A stretch of 64,000 nucleotides of DNA from Henriciella sp. (GCF_029937755.1 NZ_JAPYPG010000001.1:310001-374000); one strand, 5' to 3'. Positions 46,112 through 55,573 are shown, counted from the first letter of the stretch. The notes: generated from the letters alone by a model not told the origin. Numbers and translations are program-made.

Positions 46112-47623
46112 ATGGCCATTTCACAACGTCTCGATATGCGCCAGGGAACGTCCCTGGTGATGACCCCACAGTTGCAGCAGGCGATCAAGCTGCTGCAGCT
46201 CTCAAACGCCGAGCTGGCCGAGTTCATCGAGGCCGAGATCGAACGCAATCCACTGCTGGAACGCGCCGAGGCCGGTGAACGGGACGAGTATTCGCCCGAA
46301 GCGGTCGAGGCCCCCGCAAAACGCGAAGAGCTGACGCTCGATGACAATTCCGCGCTCAATGAGGCGCGCGATGATATGGATGCATCTCGCGACGACCTCT
46401 ATGAGAGCGGCACCAATTCCGATACCGGCCAGACGGCTGACCAGATGTCCGGCCCGTCGGCCAAGACCGACTGGTCCCAGGCCGGCTCCGGCGGCAGCTT
46501 CTCCGGCGAGGATTATGACTTCGAAGGCAGTGTTTCGAGCGAGAAATCGCTGCATGAACACCTTCACGACCAGCTGGCCATGTCCGGCCTTTCGCAAGCC
46601 GACCAGATGATCGGTGCCCGCCTTGTCGATGAAACGGATGATGCCGGTTACTGCAAGGTGGATCTCGACGAGCTCGCCGGGACGCTCGGCGCCGACCCCG
46701 CGAATGTCGAGGCCGTGCTTTCCGTCTGCCAGGGCTTCGAACCGACAGGCGTCATGGCGCGGGACGTCCAGGAATGCCTAGCCCTGCAGCTCAGGGACCA
46801 GAACCGCTTCGATCCGGCCATGGAAGCGCTGATCGCAAATCTCGACCTCGTCGCCAAGCACGATATCAAGGGGCTTTGCGACGTCTGCGGCGTCGACAAG
46901 GAAGACGTTCGCGACATGATCATGGAGCTTCGCCAGCTCACGCCGCGCCCCGGTTCAGCCTTTTCTGGCGGGACAACAATCGCGGTGGTGCCCGATGTCT
47001 TCGTGCGCGAGATGCCAAACGGCATGTTTGCCGTCGAGCTCAATTCCGACACGCTGCCCAAGGTGCTGATGGACAAGGCCTACTATGCCGAAGTCTCGAC
47101 CCTGCCGATGCGCGAGAAGGAAAAGGAATTCATCACCGACTGCGCGCAGAACGCCTCCTGGCTGATCAAGTCGCTCGACCAGCGCGCGCGTACCATTCTC
47201 AAAGTGTCGAGTGAGATCGTGCGCCAGCAGGACGCCTTCTTCGCGCACGGCGTGGCGCATCTTCGTCCGCTTAACCTCAAGCAGGTGGCAGACGCGATCC
47301 AGATGCACGAGTCCACCGTCAGCCGCGTCACGTCCAACAAGTACATGGGCACGCCGCGCGGCCTGTTCGAGCTGAAATACTTCTTCTCGGCTGCCATTCC
47401 GGGCACGGCCGGCGGCGATGCGCATTCGGCCGAAGCTGTGCGCTATCGCATCAAACAGCTGGTCGATGACGAAGGGCAGAACGTGCTGTCTGACGATCAG
47501 ATTGTGGAAATTCTGACCGAGTTTGGTATAGAAATCGCACGGCGCACCGTTGCCAAGTACCGCGAAAGCCTGAACATTCCTTCGAGTGTACAACGCCGCA
47601 GGCGCCTGAAAGCCAGTGCCTGA
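46112..47623 (+). CDS. rpoN: RNA polymerase sigma-54 factor RpoN
   Basis: 503 residues. Region I is Gln/Leu-rich ('SLVMTPQLQQAIKLLQLSN', 'AEIERNPLLE'), region II is acidic and variable, the core-binding domain follows ('VMARDVQECLALQLRDQNRF'), then the HTH ('QVADAIQMHESTVSRVTSNKY') and the C-terminal RpoN box 'ARRTVAKYRESLNIPSSVQR', which reads the -24 element. Six bases after lptB, so co-transcribed. Followed by two hairpins before hpf. Confidence 0.98.
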   Translation: MAISQRLDMRQGTSLVMTPQLQQAIKLLQLSNAELAEFIEAEIERNPLLERAEAGERDEYSPEAVEAPAKREELTLDDNSALNEARDDMDASRDDLYESGTNSDTGQTADQMSGPSAKTDWSQAGSGGSFSGEDYDFEGSVSSEKSLHEHLHDQLAMSGLSQADQMIGARLVDETDDAGYCKVDLDELAGTLGADPANVEAVLSVCQGFEPTGVMARDVQECLALQLRDQNRFDPAMEALIANLDLVAKHDIKGLCDVCGVDKEDVRDMIMELRQLTPRPGSAFSGGTTIAVVPDVFVREMPNGMFAVELNSDTLPKVLMDKAYYAEVSTLPMREKEKEFITDCAQNASWLIKSLDQRARTILKVSSEIVRQQDAFFAHGVAHLRPLNLKQVADAIQMHESTVSRVTSNKYMGTPRGLFELKYFFSAAIPGTAGGDAHSAEAVRYRIKQLVDDEGQNVLSDDQIVEILTEFGIEIARRTVAKYRESLNIPSSVQRRRRLKASA

Positions 47624-47653
47624 GGCCTGCTCAGGGGTTGTTGACTCAACCCC
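47619..47653. other. Two consecutive hairpins between rpoN and hpf
   Basis: CCTGAG-N5-CTCAGG (47619-47635) overlaps the rpoN stop, and GGGGTTG-N6-CAACCCC (47634-47653) follows. No T-run, so termination is uncertain; they may be a partial terminator or an mRNA-stabilising structure in the rpoN-hpf transcript. Confidence 0.45.
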
Positions 47654-47730
47654 ACAGCATTTTAAGGAGGCCGCGGTCTCGATTTCCCCATTCGGGGCGT
47701 TATAGTAGGACCTCGTTATCGGAGAGTTCC

Positions 47731-48324
47731 GTGCAGATACAGATTGCAGGACGGAAGATGGACCTTGGCGATGCCCTTCGGGAACGCATCGAGACAGGTC
47801 TGGAAGCTGCCGTCACAAAGTACTTCGACCGGGAGTTTGACGGGCATGTCACCGTCAGCCCGAATGGCCACGAAACAGAAATCGACTGCAACGTTCATTT
47901 GCCATCCGGCATTATCCTGCAGTCGACAGGCAAGGCGGATGACCCGTACGCCGCGCTCGATGATGCGCTGGCCAAGATGGAAAAACGCGTGCGCCGCTAC
48001 AAGCGCCGCCTCAAGGACCATCACAAGAATGGCCGCGATCCTTTCCCGAGCGAACCGGCATCCTCCTTCGTTCTCAAATCCGCTCCGGAAGACGAAGAGC
48101 CCGAAGTACCGGGTGAAGATGGTGAAGCGCCTGTTATTGTAGCAGAATCTGCTTCTCAAATTCGCACTATGACCGTTTCTGAAGCTGTGCTCCAGCTTGA
48201 GCTTGCCGATGCTCCGGCCCTCATGTTTCGCAATGCAAAACACAAGGGGCTGAATATGGTATATCGGCGCGCAGACGGAAACATTGGCTGGGTCGACCCG
48301 GCTACAGACAGCAAATCCTCCTGA
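47731..48324 (+). CDS. hpf: Ribosome hibernation-promoting factor, long form
   Basis: 197 residues from GTG at 47731 (GGAG six bases upstream). N-terminal S30AE/HPF domain (about 1-95: 'VQIQIAGRKMDLGDALRERI', basic 'KRVRRYKRRLKDHHK'), acidic linker, and the C-terminal dimerisation domain ('TMTVSEAVLQLELADAPALMFRNAK', 'VYRRADGNIGWVDP', read in parts). Long HPF pairs ribosomes into inactive 100S dimers. Stationed between rpoN and ptsN, the usual order. Confidence 0.96.
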   Translation: MQIQIAGRKMDLGDALRERIETGLEAAVTKYFDREFDGHVTVSPNGHETEIDCNVHLPSGIILQSTGKADDPYAALDDALAKMEKRVRRYKRRLKDHHKNGRDPFPSEPASSFVLKSAPEDEEPEVPGEDGEAPVIVAESASQIRTMTVSEAVLQLELADAPALMFRNAKHKGLNMVYRRADGNIGWVDPATDSKSS

Positions 48325-48343
48325 CGAAATTCCTGGCAGGCCC

Positions 48344-48817
48344 ATGGCGACTGATCTCTCAAGCCTTCTAGGCGAAGGTGTCATCCTCGATCCTGTTTCG
48401 GCAGAGAACCGCAAGCAGGCGCTCACCACGCTCGCGGGTGCGCTTGCAGAGCGTACCAAGCTCGATGCGCGCGACATCTTCGATGCCGTCATGGAGCGCG
48501 AGCGTCTGGGCTCGACCGGCGTCGGCGAAGGCGTTGCCATCCCGCATGCCCGTATCGAAAAACTGCCGCATCCGATCGGCGGGTTCGTGCGCCTGCGCGA
48601 GGGCGTCGACTTCGATGCCGTCGATGACCGCCCCTGCGACCTCATCTTCATGCTGATCGCGCCTGTCGGCTCCGGCGCTGACCATTTGCGGGCCCTCGCC
48701 CAGGTCAGCCGCACCTTGCGCCAGCCAGCCCTGCGCGAAGCGCTTCGCAAGGCCGAGACGGCGAAAGACATGCAAGCCATTCTCTGCCCGGAAGCCGCCA
48801 ACGCGTCTGCCGCCTGA
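48344..48817 (+). CDS. ptsN: Nitrogen PTS enzyme IIA (EIIA-Ntr)
   Basis: 157 residues. Phosphorylatable histidine H68 in 'GEGVAIPHARIEKL', 'LIFMLIAPVGSGADHLRALAQVSR' (read in parts) follows. Accepts phosphate from PtsP via NPr and regulates K+ transport, nitrogen and envelope processes by its phosphorylation state; it transports nothing. Nineteen bases after hpf. ATG at 48344 is preferred to an upstream in-frame start at 48284. Confidence 0.97.
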   Translation: MATDLSSLLGEGVILDPVSAENRKQALTTLAGALAERTKLDARDIFDAVMERERLGSTGVGEGVAIPHARIEKLPHPIGGFVRLREGVDFDAVDDRPCDLIFMLIAPVGSGADHLRALAQVSRTLRQPALREALRKAETAKDMQAILCPEAANASAA

Positions 48818-48910
48818 GGCCCCCTCTCTTCCTGAAAAGACACCGGGTTGTGACTCGCCTTCACGCGCGGGCACCCTATCCTTGCAAAAAATAGCAAGGG
48901 AGGACCTCCT

Positions 48911-49843
48911 ATGTCCAGGACTTTGACAAGCCTCGCCGCTCTGGCACTGGCGACAACACCCGTGGCGTTTGCACATGGCAACGGCACGCATACCGCCCAG
49001 GCCGCCCAACCGGCCGAGGTAACGACCAGCGACCTCGGCAGCGGCATCTACATGCTGACAGGCCGGGGCGGCAATCTCGGCGTCCTGACCGGACCGGACG
49101 GAACATTCGTGATCGACAGCCAGTATGCCGAAATGGCGCCCGGCCTGCTCAATGCGATCAGCGAAGTTGCGGGCGATGCGGACTTACGCTTCCTGCTCAA
49201 CACGCACTGGCACGGCGATCATGTCGGCGGGAATGCGCCCATGGCCGGCTCCGGCGCGACCATCGTTGCGCATGACGAGGTCCGCACCCGTCTGACCACG
49301 GATCAGGAGCTGAGCCTGCTCGGCCGCGACCGGTCAACGCCTGCCGCCGAGGAGGAAGCCTGGCCCGTCATTTCATACGCAACCGAGATGAGCCTTTACC
49401 TCAATGGCCAGACCATTCGCGTCCACCACCTGCCCGATGCGCACACGGACGGGGACTCGGCTATCTATTTCGAGGAAGCGAATGTGCTGCATACCGGCGA
49501 CGTCATGTTCAATGGCAGCTTTCCTTTCGTCGACATCTCAAGCGGCGGCAGCTTCCAGGGCTATGTCGATGCGCTCCAGACGCTCTACGATCTGACGGAC
49601 GAGGAAACCCGCATCATCCCCGGTCACGGCCCCGAGGCCACACGCGAGGACATCAAGGCGCTGCGTGACATGCTGGTCGATACGATGGCAGCGGTTCAGA
49701 CAGAGATCGATGCCGGCAAGTCGCTGGAAGAAACGCTCGAAGCCCGCCCGCTTGAGCCATGGGTCGAGGACTGGGCCAGTGGCTTCATGACGGAAGAGAT
49801 TTTCACCTCTCTGGTCTATACCGACCTCACGTCAGAGAGCTAA
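48911..49843 (+). CDS. Exported MBL-fold metallo-hydrolase
   Basis: 310 residues with a Sec signal peptide (about 1-21). Metallo-beta-lactamase fold with the zinc motif HWHGDH at 99-104 ('LLNTHWHGDHVGGNAPM'), further ligands in 'HLPDAHTDGDSAIYF', 'VLHTGDVMFNG' and 'IIPGHGPEA'. Resembles the glyoxalase-II-like/QdxA-type subgroup rather than true beta-lactamases; substrate unknown. Preceded by CCTTGC-N8-GCAAGG (48880-48899) and GGAGGACCTCCT next to the ATG. Its end overlaps the convergent hydrolase by four bases. Confidence 0.88.
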   Translation: MSRTLTSLAALALATTPVAFAHGNGTHTAQAAQPAEVTTSDLGSGIYMLTGRGGNLGVLTGPDGTFVIDSQYAEMAPGLLNAISEVAGDADLRFLLNTHWHGDHVGGNAPMAGSGATIVAHDEVRTRLTTDQELSLLGRDRSTPAAEEEAWPVISYATEMSLYLNGQTIRVHHLPDAHTDGDSAIYFEEANVLHTGDVMFNGSFPFVDISSGGSFQGYVDALQTLYDLTDEETRIIPGHGPEATREDIKALRDMLVDTMAAVQTEIDAGKSLEETLEARPLEPWVEDWASGFMTEEIFTSLVYTDLTSES

Positions 49844-50889
49844 CGCGGCCGCAGGCCGCCGCCTGTCGCGTTCCCGGTCTGCGCCGTCTCGCTGACCGGC
49901 GTGGCGACGGCGTCTGTGCTCATGGCAGGGCTTACAGCGGCGTGCCGGTCGAGAAAGGCCCGTACATCCGAGGCACTCTCATCGGCCACTTCTTCCTGCG
50001 GGATATGGCCTGCATCGGGATAGGTAATCGCGACAGCGTTCGGCAACGCGGCTTCGAAGCGCGCAGCATCACCGACAGGAATAAGATTGTCCTGCTTCCC
50101 CCAGAGGATGAGCGTCGGCACACGGATGTCAGCGAGGCGCTGTTTGCTTGCTTTCACACGTGAGTTGCTGCCTGCCATCAGGCGCAGCATAGCGTCACGG
50201 TGGCCGGGGGCGCGGGACATGGCGGTATAACGCTCGACCATGTCCTGGCTCACCAGATCCGGATTGGCGAAGGAGTCCCGCAAACCACCCTCGATCAGGC
50301 CCGACAGGTCGAGATCCTTCATCAGGATCCGCGCGAGGGGGATACGCAGCAGGCGGAAGACCAGTGGATCGTCGCCCTGATTGGCATCTGGCCAGCCTGA
50401 TGCATCTACCAGGATCAGGCTTACGAGCTGGTCAGGGTGGGCCAGCGCATACTGCCAGGCAACATTGCCCCCCATTGATGAGCCAGCGAGCGAGAACTGA
50501 TCGACCTTCAGCTTGCGGGTCACCGCCTCGACCGTGTCGACATAGTAATCGATCGAGACGGGATGGTCGTCGGAGACCCGCGAAAGGCCATGTCCGGGCA
50601 GATCCAGGGTGATGACGCGATAGGAATTTTCCAGCGTCTTGCGCCAGGGCTGCCAGGTATGCAGCGAGGCGGCGAAGCCGTGGACCAGCACAACGACCGG
50701 GGCGTCACGCGGGCCGGTATCGGTATAGTGAAGCTTGATATCTCCACTGACCGTCAGGAATTGGGACTCCGGAAGCGTATAGCTGCTTTCGAGCGTTTCA
50801 TAGGGAATGTCGGGACGTTTGAGAGCAAACCAGCCAGCTGCCAGCACAGCGACCAGAGTGAGAATTATCGCAGCGAATTTGCGAAGCAT
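49840..50889 (-). CDS. Membrane-anchored alpha/beta-hydrolase
   Basis: 349 residues. N-terminal membrane anchor (about 4-23), then an epoxide-hydrolase/lipase-like alpha/beta fold: oxyanion region 'VVVLVHGFAASLHTWQPW', 'ITLDLPGHGLSR', nucleophile Ser138 in 'FSLAGSSMGGNVAW', acid Asp in 'LWGKQDNLIPV' and His in 'YPDAGHIPQEE'. Triad intact. C-terminal tail is low complexity. Acts probably on the periplasmic face; substrate unknown. Confidence 0.88.
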   Translation of the reverse strand: MLRKFAAIILTLVAVLAAGWFALKRPDIPYETLESSYTLPESQFLTVSGDIKLHYTDTGPRDAPVVVLVHGFAASLHTWQPWRKTLENSYRVITLDLPGHGLSRVSDDHPVSIDYYVDTVEAVTRKLKVDQFSLAGSSMGGNVAWQYALAHPDQLVSLILVDASGWPDANQGDDPLVFRLLRIPLARILMKDLDLSGLIEGGLRDSFANPDLVSQDMVERYTAMSRAPGHRDAMLRLMAGSNSRVKASKQRLADIRVPTLILWGKQDNLIPVGDAARFEAALPNAVAITYPDAGHIPQEEVADESASDVRAFLDRHAAVSPAMSTDAVATPVSETAQTGNATGGGLRPR

Positions 50890-50957
50890 CTGCCCTCACC
50901 GATCAACCTCAACATCGTCGTAAAACCGTCAAAAGACGGCCGTGTCAAAGGAAAGAT

Positions 50958-51698
50958 TCAGGTCGAACAGACAGGACAGTCCGTGTCCTGACGAAGTTTG
51001 ACGGCGCGCGAAACGCCGCTCAGCCCGTCAACTATGAGAACCTGGCCCGTCAGCGGCCGGCCTGCACCTGTTACAAGCTTTACGGTTTCGAGCGCCATGT
51101 GGCTCGCGATTATGCCCGTCACCGGACCGACCACGCCGACATCCTCACAGGCTTCGGCATCGGGTGGTGTTTGCGGAACGAAACACTGGTAGCACGGCAA
51201 ACCAGCCTCGACACCGGAGGCAAAAACCGAAACCTGACCCGACCATCTCGTCGCCGCACCGGAGACGAGCGGGCGGCCACTCGCATGAGCGACACGGTTG
51301 AGCGCGAAGCGGGTTTCGAAATTGTCGGTTCCGTCGATCAGGATACGGCCCCAAAGCGCCTCATCCTCCGACCAGCGCCGGCGCCGGCGGACGACCTCGC
51401 AATCCGGTGCGGCAGCCTTGAGGCGGTCGGCGAGCTGGTCGACTTTTGCCCTGCCGGTATCGGCCTCGGTAAACTGGACCTGGCGCTGGAGGTTCGACCG
51501 GTCGACACTGTCGTCATCCCAGAGCTCGATCCGTCCGACACCCGCCGCGGCAAGATACATCGCACACGGACCGCCAAGCGCCCCGGCCCCGACAATCGAA
51601 ACAGAGGCAGATACCAGCCGCTGAACGCCCGGCCCGCCGATCTCTTTCAGCAGGATATGGCGGGAATGGCGGTGAAGCTGTTCAGGGGTCAGGGCCAT
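50958..51698 (-). CDS. ThiF/MoeB/HesA-family sulfur-carrier adenylyltransferase
   Basis: 246 residues from ATG at 51698 (AGGGGTCAGGGCC upstream). Begins 'LTPEQLHRHSRHILLKEIGG', then the nucleotide-binding 'VSIVGAGALGGPCAMYLAAAGVG', 'DDDSVDRSNLQRQVQF', and zinc-binding cysteines 'CYQCF' and 'CPVC' near the end. Such E1-like enzymes adenylate the C-terminal Gly of ThiS or MoaD. With no rhodanese domain and no thi/moa genes nearby, MoeB versus ThiF cannot be decided. Confidence 0.9.
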   Translation of the reverse strand: MALTPEQLHRHSRHILLKEIGGPGVQRLVSASVSIVGAGALGGPCAMYLAAAGVGRIELWDDDSVDRSNLQRQVQFTEADTGRAKVDQLADRLKAAAPDCEVVRRRRRWSEDEALWGRILIDGTDNFETRFALNRVAHASGRPLVSGAATRWSGQVSVFASGVEAGLPCYQCFVPQTPPDAEACEDVGVVGPVTGIIASHMALETVKLVTGAGRPLTGQVLIVDGLSGVSRAVKLRQDTDCPVCST

Positions 51699-51739
51699 GG
51701 TCTCGCTTAGCAGGGCGGATGCGGTTAAGGCTACAGGCA

Positions 51740-53089
51740 ATGAGCGACTCGGTTCCTTCCAACGTGCCTGACACAATCTATTCCGCGCCCGCCGAATGGG
51801 TGGCCAACGGCGCGGGCGCGCAGGGCAACCTGTTCCTGACCGGACGCGCCGGAACCGGCAAGACGACCATGCTTCGCCGCTTCCTCGCCGAGGCCGGCGA
51901 GAACACGGTGGTTCTTGCCCCGACCGGCGTCGCGGCAATGAATGCCGGCGGACAGACCATTCACTCCTTCTTCAAGCTGCCGCCGCGCCTGATCGAACCG
52001 CCAGACATCAAACGGCTGCGCGGGGTGCGCCTGATCAAGGCGATCGACACGATGATCATCGACGAGATTTCGATGGTCCGCTCAGACATGCTCGACGCCA
52101 TCGACAAGAGCCTGCGGCTCAATCGGGGGTCGAAGCGGCCATTCGGTGGTGTACGGATGATCCTCTCGGGCGATCTCCACCAGCTGCCGCCCGTGGCGCG
52201 CGGCAATGAGGCGGAAATCCTGAACGAGCGCTATGGCGGGCATTACTTCTTCAACGCGCCCGGCTTCAAGGAAGCCGAGTTCGCCCTGCTTGCGCTGAAA
52301 CATGTCTTCCGTCAGGCCGAGCCGCGCTTCCTCGCCCTGCTCGGCGCGATGCGTCAGGGCCGCCTGACCCCGCCGGACGAACGGCTGCTGCAGACCCTGG
52401 TCTCACAGCGCACCGCCGTCGAGGCGAGCGCAACGCATGTCGTGCTGACGCCGAACAACGCCAATGCCTTCCGCATCAACCAGGCCCGCCTCGAAGAACT
52501 TCCGGGCAAACCGCACACGCTCGAGGCCCGCGTTCAGGGCGACTTTGATGAGAAATCCTACCCCACCGAAGCCGACCTCGAACTGAAGGAAGGCGCGCGG
52601 GTGATGCTGATCAAGAATGATCCGGAAGGTCGCTGGGTGAACGGGTCGCTCGCCACCGTGGACGGCTTCAAGGGCGACAATGTCATGGTCGAACTGGACG
52701 GCCATCTCTACGAGATCGAGCCGGCGGCCTGGGAAAAATACAAATACGAGCTCGACCAGGAAACCAAGAAGGTGTCACGCGAAGTGGTCGGCACGTTCAA
52801 ACAGGTGCCGTTGCGGCTCGCCTATGCGGTGACGATCCATAAGGCGCAGGGCCTGACGCTGGACAAGGTGTTCATCGACTTTGACCGGGGGATGTTCGCA
52901 CACGGACAGGCCTATGTGGCCTTTTCGCGCGCACGCTCACTGGAAGGGCTGGAAATCTCGCGCGCCTTGCGGCCGCGTGACATGGTGATCGACCGCAGTG
53001 CCTTCGCCTTCGGCAAGCTGGAAACGATAGAGGATACCGACGCCTATCTGCTGGCGCGCTTCGCCAAGGACGAAAACATGCTGCTCTAG
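51740..53089 (+). CDS. PIF1/RecD-like superfamily 1 DNA helicase
   Basis: 449 residues. Walker A 'LFLTGRAGTGKTTMLRRFL', motif Ia 'VLAPTGVAAMNAGGQTIHSFF', Walker B 'MIIDEISMVRSDMLDAID', 'ILSGDLHQLPPV' (motif III), and C-terminal 'AYAVTIHKAQGLTLDKVFID' and 'AYVAFSRARSLEGL' (motifs V/VI). This is the compact bacterial PIF1-like helicase often annotated as AAA ATPase. It probably unwinds 5'-3' and acts on G-quadruplex or replication intermediates. Divergent from thiF/moeB by 41 bases. Confidence 0.92.
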   Translation: MSDSVPSNVPDTIYSAPAEWVANGAGAQGNLFLTGRAGTGKTTMLRRFLAEAGENTVVLAPTGVAAMNAGGQTIHSFFKLPPRLIEPPDIKRLRGVRLIKAIDTMIIDEISMVRSDMLDAIDKSLRLNRGSKRPFGGVRMILSGDLHQLPPVARGNEAEILNERYGGHYFFNAPGFKEAEFALLALKHVFRQAEPRFLALLGAMRQGRLTPPDERLLQTLVSQRTAVEASATHVVLTPNNANAFRINQARLEELPGKPHTLEARVQGDFDEKSYPTEADLELKEGARVMLIKNDPEGRWVNGSLATVDGFKGDNVMVELDGHLYEIEPAAWEKYKYELDQETKKVSREVVGTFKQVPLRLAYAVTIHKAQGLTLDKVFIDFDRGMFAHGQAYVAFSRARSLEGLEISRALRPRDMVIDRSAFAFGKLETIEDTDAYLLARFAKDENMLL

Positions 53090-53100
53090 GCGCTCAAGCC

Positions 53101-53343
53101 TCAAGCCAGACGGCGGATCTCGTCGCGTAGCCGCTCGTCCTTGTCGGTCGCGATGGCCTCAAGCACACGCACGCGTTCACCCAAGCGCTCGACCTCGCCG
53201 CGCATGCGGTCCAGTTCGGCCTCGGTTTCCCGATCAGTTTCCCGATCGCCCCGCGCCTTGATCCAGTTGTTGACCACTCCGGCGCCGACAGCAATCAGCA
53301 CGATGAAGACGACCATTGTGAACGGGCTATTGATCTCGAACAT
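53101..53343 (-). CDS. PspB-like small membrane protein with coiled coil
   Basis: 80 residues: one membrane helix (about 8-27) followed by a charged heptad-like coiled coil (about 33-78, ending 'RVLEAIATDKDERLRDEI'). Size, topology and the 'LEAI..DKD..L' C-terminus resemble phage-shock PspB, which senses envelope stress with PspC. No pspA or pspC in the window. Convergent with the helicase (11 bases). Upstream palindrome at 53357-53377 may control it. Identity as true PspB is moderate. Confidence 0.7.
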   Translation of the reverse strand: MFEINSPFTMVVFIVLIAVGAGVVNNWIKARGDRETDRETEAELDRMRGEVERLGERVRVLEAIATDKDERLRDEIRRLA

Positions 53344-53356
53344 TGGACCCTCAAAT

Positions 53357-53377
53357 TATTATCGTAATTCGATAATA
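53357..53377. promoter_or_regulatory. Perfect inverted repeat upstream of the PspB-like gene
   Basis: TATTATCG (53357-53364) and CGATAATA (53370-53377) around TAATT, 14 bases before the PspB-like start, with an extra half-site TTATCG at 53380-53385. The 69-base gap is much more AT-rich than neighbours. Typical size of a dimeric repressor operator. Confidence 0.6.
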
Positions 53378-53412
53378 CGTTATCGCCGCGTGAATTACAA
53401 GGAATTTCGGGA

Positions 53413-53868
53413 CTAGCGCCCCGTTGAGCCGAAACCGCCTTCGCCACGCATCGTTTCCGGCAGGCTGTCAACGGTTTCCCAGGCGATCCGCGTGACCGGC
53501 GCGAGCACCATCTGTCCGATCCGTTCACCGCGCGCGATGGTGAAGGCGTCGCTGCCGTGATTGATCAGGATGACCTTGAGTTCGCCGCGATAGTCGCTGT
53601 CGATCGTGCCCGGCGTGTTGAGACAGGTGATGCCGTGCTTGGCCGCGAGGCCCGAGCGCGGACGCATCTGGATTTCATAGCCATCCGGAATAGCGACGCT
53701 GAGGCCGGTCGGCACCATCGTCCGCTCGCCCGGCTTCAGGGTCACAGGCTCCGTCTCTGGAACGGCCGCGCGCACGTCCATGCCGGCAGCCCCTTCCGTC
53801 TCATAGGCAGGCAGCGGGAGCCCATCGAAATGGGCGAGGGTTTTCACGGCAACGGCAACGTCTGTCAT
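53413..53868 (-). CDS. dut: dUTP diphosphatase
   Basis: 151 residues, trimeric dUTPase. Five conserved motifs readable: '[10 protein letters not shown]' (1), '[12 protein letters not shown]' (2), '[15 protein letters not shown]' (3), '[11 protein letters not shown]' (4) and the C-terminal '[11 protein letters not shown]' (5) that closes over the active site. Removes dUTP to prevent uracil incorporation. Last of the mutM/ubiE/ubiB/coaBC/dut group, with a small exported protein inserted after coaBC. Confidence 0.98.
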   Translation of the reverse strand: MTDVAVAVKTLAHFDGLPLPAYETEGAAGMDVRAAVPETEPVTLKPGERTMVPTGLSVAIPDGYEIQMRPRSGLAAKHGITCLNTPGTIDSDYRGELKVILINHGSDAFTIARGERIGQMVLAPVTRIAWETVDSLPETMRGEGGFGSTGR

Positions 53869-53927
53869 GGGACGTCAATGCGCGGGAGTCGGCGCGGTCT
53901 GTCAACTCGGCATAGCCGGTCTGACGC

Positions 53928-54119
53928 CTATATGGCCTGGCTCTCCACAGCGATTTGCGGCCGAGGCGTCATGCCCAGATCCGCCTTCGCGGCACCCTCG
54001 CCTATGGTGGCAGGTTTCGCGGCAGGCTCTGCGGCGGCTTCGGCGCGCTGGCTGCCAATGGCCGACAGGCCGAGCAGGATGGCGGCGATGGCTACAAAGT
54101 ATCCAATGATGAGTCGCAT
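53928..54119 (-). CDS. Small exported protein of unknown function
   Basis: 63 residues from ATG at 54119: signal sequence 'LIIGYFVAIAAILLGLSAIG' and an Ala/Glu-rich tail ending 'PRPQIAVESQAI'. No family recognised. GGAAGT-N9-ACTTCC (54150-54170) lies just upstream. Located between coaBC and dut on the same strand. The signal peptide is the main support; a longer start at 54170 would bury it. Confidence 0.5.
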   Translation of the reverse strand: MRLIIGYFVAIAAILLGLSAIGSQRAEAAAEPAAKPATIGEGAAKADLGMTPRPQIAVESQAI

Positions 54120-54212
54120 CGGCTTCAGTCCGGTCTTGTGTGAGGCTGGAAGTTTGATCCCGACTTCCAAACAAAGTGTTCAAGCCAACAAACAAGATCG
54201 ATGGGGCGAAGT

Positions 54213-54239
54213 TCCGGCGAGGATATGTCATCCGCCGGA
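54213..54239. other. Hairpin after coaBC
   Basis: TCCGGCG (54213-54219) pairs with CGCCGGA (54233-54239), 13-base loop, beginning 20 bases beyond the coaBC stop. No T-run, so at best a weak or factor-dependent terminator. Confidence 0.4.
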
Positions 54240-54258
54240 CCTGACTGTGATTTGCCGC

Positions 54259-55491
54259 TTACTCGGCGGCCATCTGATCGCGCCCCGGATCACCCAGCTT
54301 GTCGGCGATCCGTTCCGCCAGCTGGCGGGCGACAGACAGCTTGTCCATACGCGGCCAGTGCTCGATCGTCTCCTTGGTGACGAGCGCGACTTCATTATGT
54401 GCGCCGCCCATAACATCGCCGGAGACGTCATTCGCAACGATCCAGTCACAGCCCTTGCGCTTCATCTTGGCGCGCGCCAGCGATTCCACATCATGGGTTT
54501 CAGCGGCAAAGCCGATGACGAGCCCCGGACGGTTTTTCCGCTTTTTCGAGAGCGTGGCGAGAATGTCCGGGTTTTCCGACAGCGTCAGGGACGGCAGGGT
54601 CTGGCCCTCATCCTTGAGCTTGAGTTTCTTGGCGGAGGAGATGGCCGGGCGCCAGTCGGCCACGGCGGCGACGGAGATGAACACATCGGCCGGCAGCGCG
54701 GCTTCGCAGGCCTTGAGCATGTCGCGCGCAGTCTCGACGGGAACGAAGTCCACGCCACGCGGCGGTGCCAGCGCGACAGGCCCGGACACCAGCGTCACGC
54801 GGGCGCCCAGCGCAGCAAGCGCCCCGGCAATCGCATAACCCTGTTTCCCGGAAGAATGGTTGGAGAGAAAGCGGACCGGGTCGAGCGGTTCGCGCGTCGG
54901 ACCGGCCGTGACGAGCACATGGTGGCCTTCCAGGGGCCGTGGGCCTGTCAGCCGGTCGAGCTGGTTTTCGATCGCGTTGGCAATGGCGAGCACTTCGGGC
55001 AGACGTCCGGGGCCGAATTCACCGCAGGCCATGGCGCCTTCATCGGGGTCCATGACGGTGACGCCGTCACCACGAAGGGTGGCGACATTGCGTTTCGTGG
55101 CGGCGTGCTCCCACATCCGGACATTCATGGCCGGCACCATCAGGACCGGCTTGTCGGTCGCCATCAGCGTGGTCGAGGCGAGGTCATTGGCATGCCCATT
55201 GGCCGCCTTGGCCATGAGGTCAGCCGTTGCCGGGCAGACCACGACAAGGTCTGCCGAGCGCGAAAGCTGGATGTGGCCCATCTCGGCTTCGTCATCGAGG
55301 CTGAACAGGTCGGTAAAACATTTCTCGCCCGACAGGGCAGAGACAGAAAGCGGCGTCACGAATTCCGCGCCGGCTTTCGTCAGGATGCACCGGCTGCCAA
55401 TTCCACGGCGCGCGAGCTCGCGGATCAGTTCCAGCGACTTGTAGGCGGCAATGCCACCGCCGATGATCAGGAGGATGCGTTTGCTGCTCAT
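54259..55491 (-). CDS. coaBC: Bifunctional CoaBC (phosphopantothenoylcysteine synthetase/decarboxylase)
   Basis: 410 residues. N-terminal flavin decarboxylase CoaC ('[21 protein letters not shown]', active-site block '[13 protein letters not shown]', Cys in '[15 protein letters not shown]') and C-terminal CoaB synthetase ('[27 protein letters not shown]' read in parts, 'ADWRP', 'KLKLKDEG'). Together they make 4'-phosphopantetheine from 4'-phosphopantothenate and cysteine in CoA synthesis. Adjacent to dut as in many proteobacteria. Confidence 0.97.
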   Translation of the reverse strand: MSSKRILLIIGGGIAAYKSLELIRELARRGIGSRCILTKAGAEFVTPLSVSALSGEKCFTDLFSLDDEAEMGHIQLSRSADLVVVCPATADLMAKAANGHANDLASTTLMATDKPVLMVPAMNVRMWEHAATKRNVATLRGDGVTVMDPDEGAMACGEFGPGRLPEVLAIANAIENQLDRLTGPRPLEGHHVLVTAGPTREPLDPVRFLSNHSSGKQGYAIAGALAALGARVTLVSGPVALAPPRGVDFVPVETARDMLKACEAALPADVFISVAAVADWRPAISSAKKLKLKDEGQTLPSLTLSENPDILATLSKKRKNRPGLVIGFAAETHDVESLARAKMKRKGCDWIVANDVSGDVMGGAHNEVALVTKETIEHWPRMDKLSVARQLAERIADKLGDPGRDQMAAE

Positions 55492-55573
55492 ACGACCCTA
55501 AATAGGCTTCTTGCGCCTTCTCTTACACAGAAAGTGTTTAGAAATCGACGACACGACCCCGTGAACCGCAGCT

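Noticed and set aside
48894-48913. GGAGGACCTCC self-complementary sequence occluding the MBL hydrolase ribosome-binding site
   Set aside because: Loop would be about one base, which cannot form an RNA hairpin.
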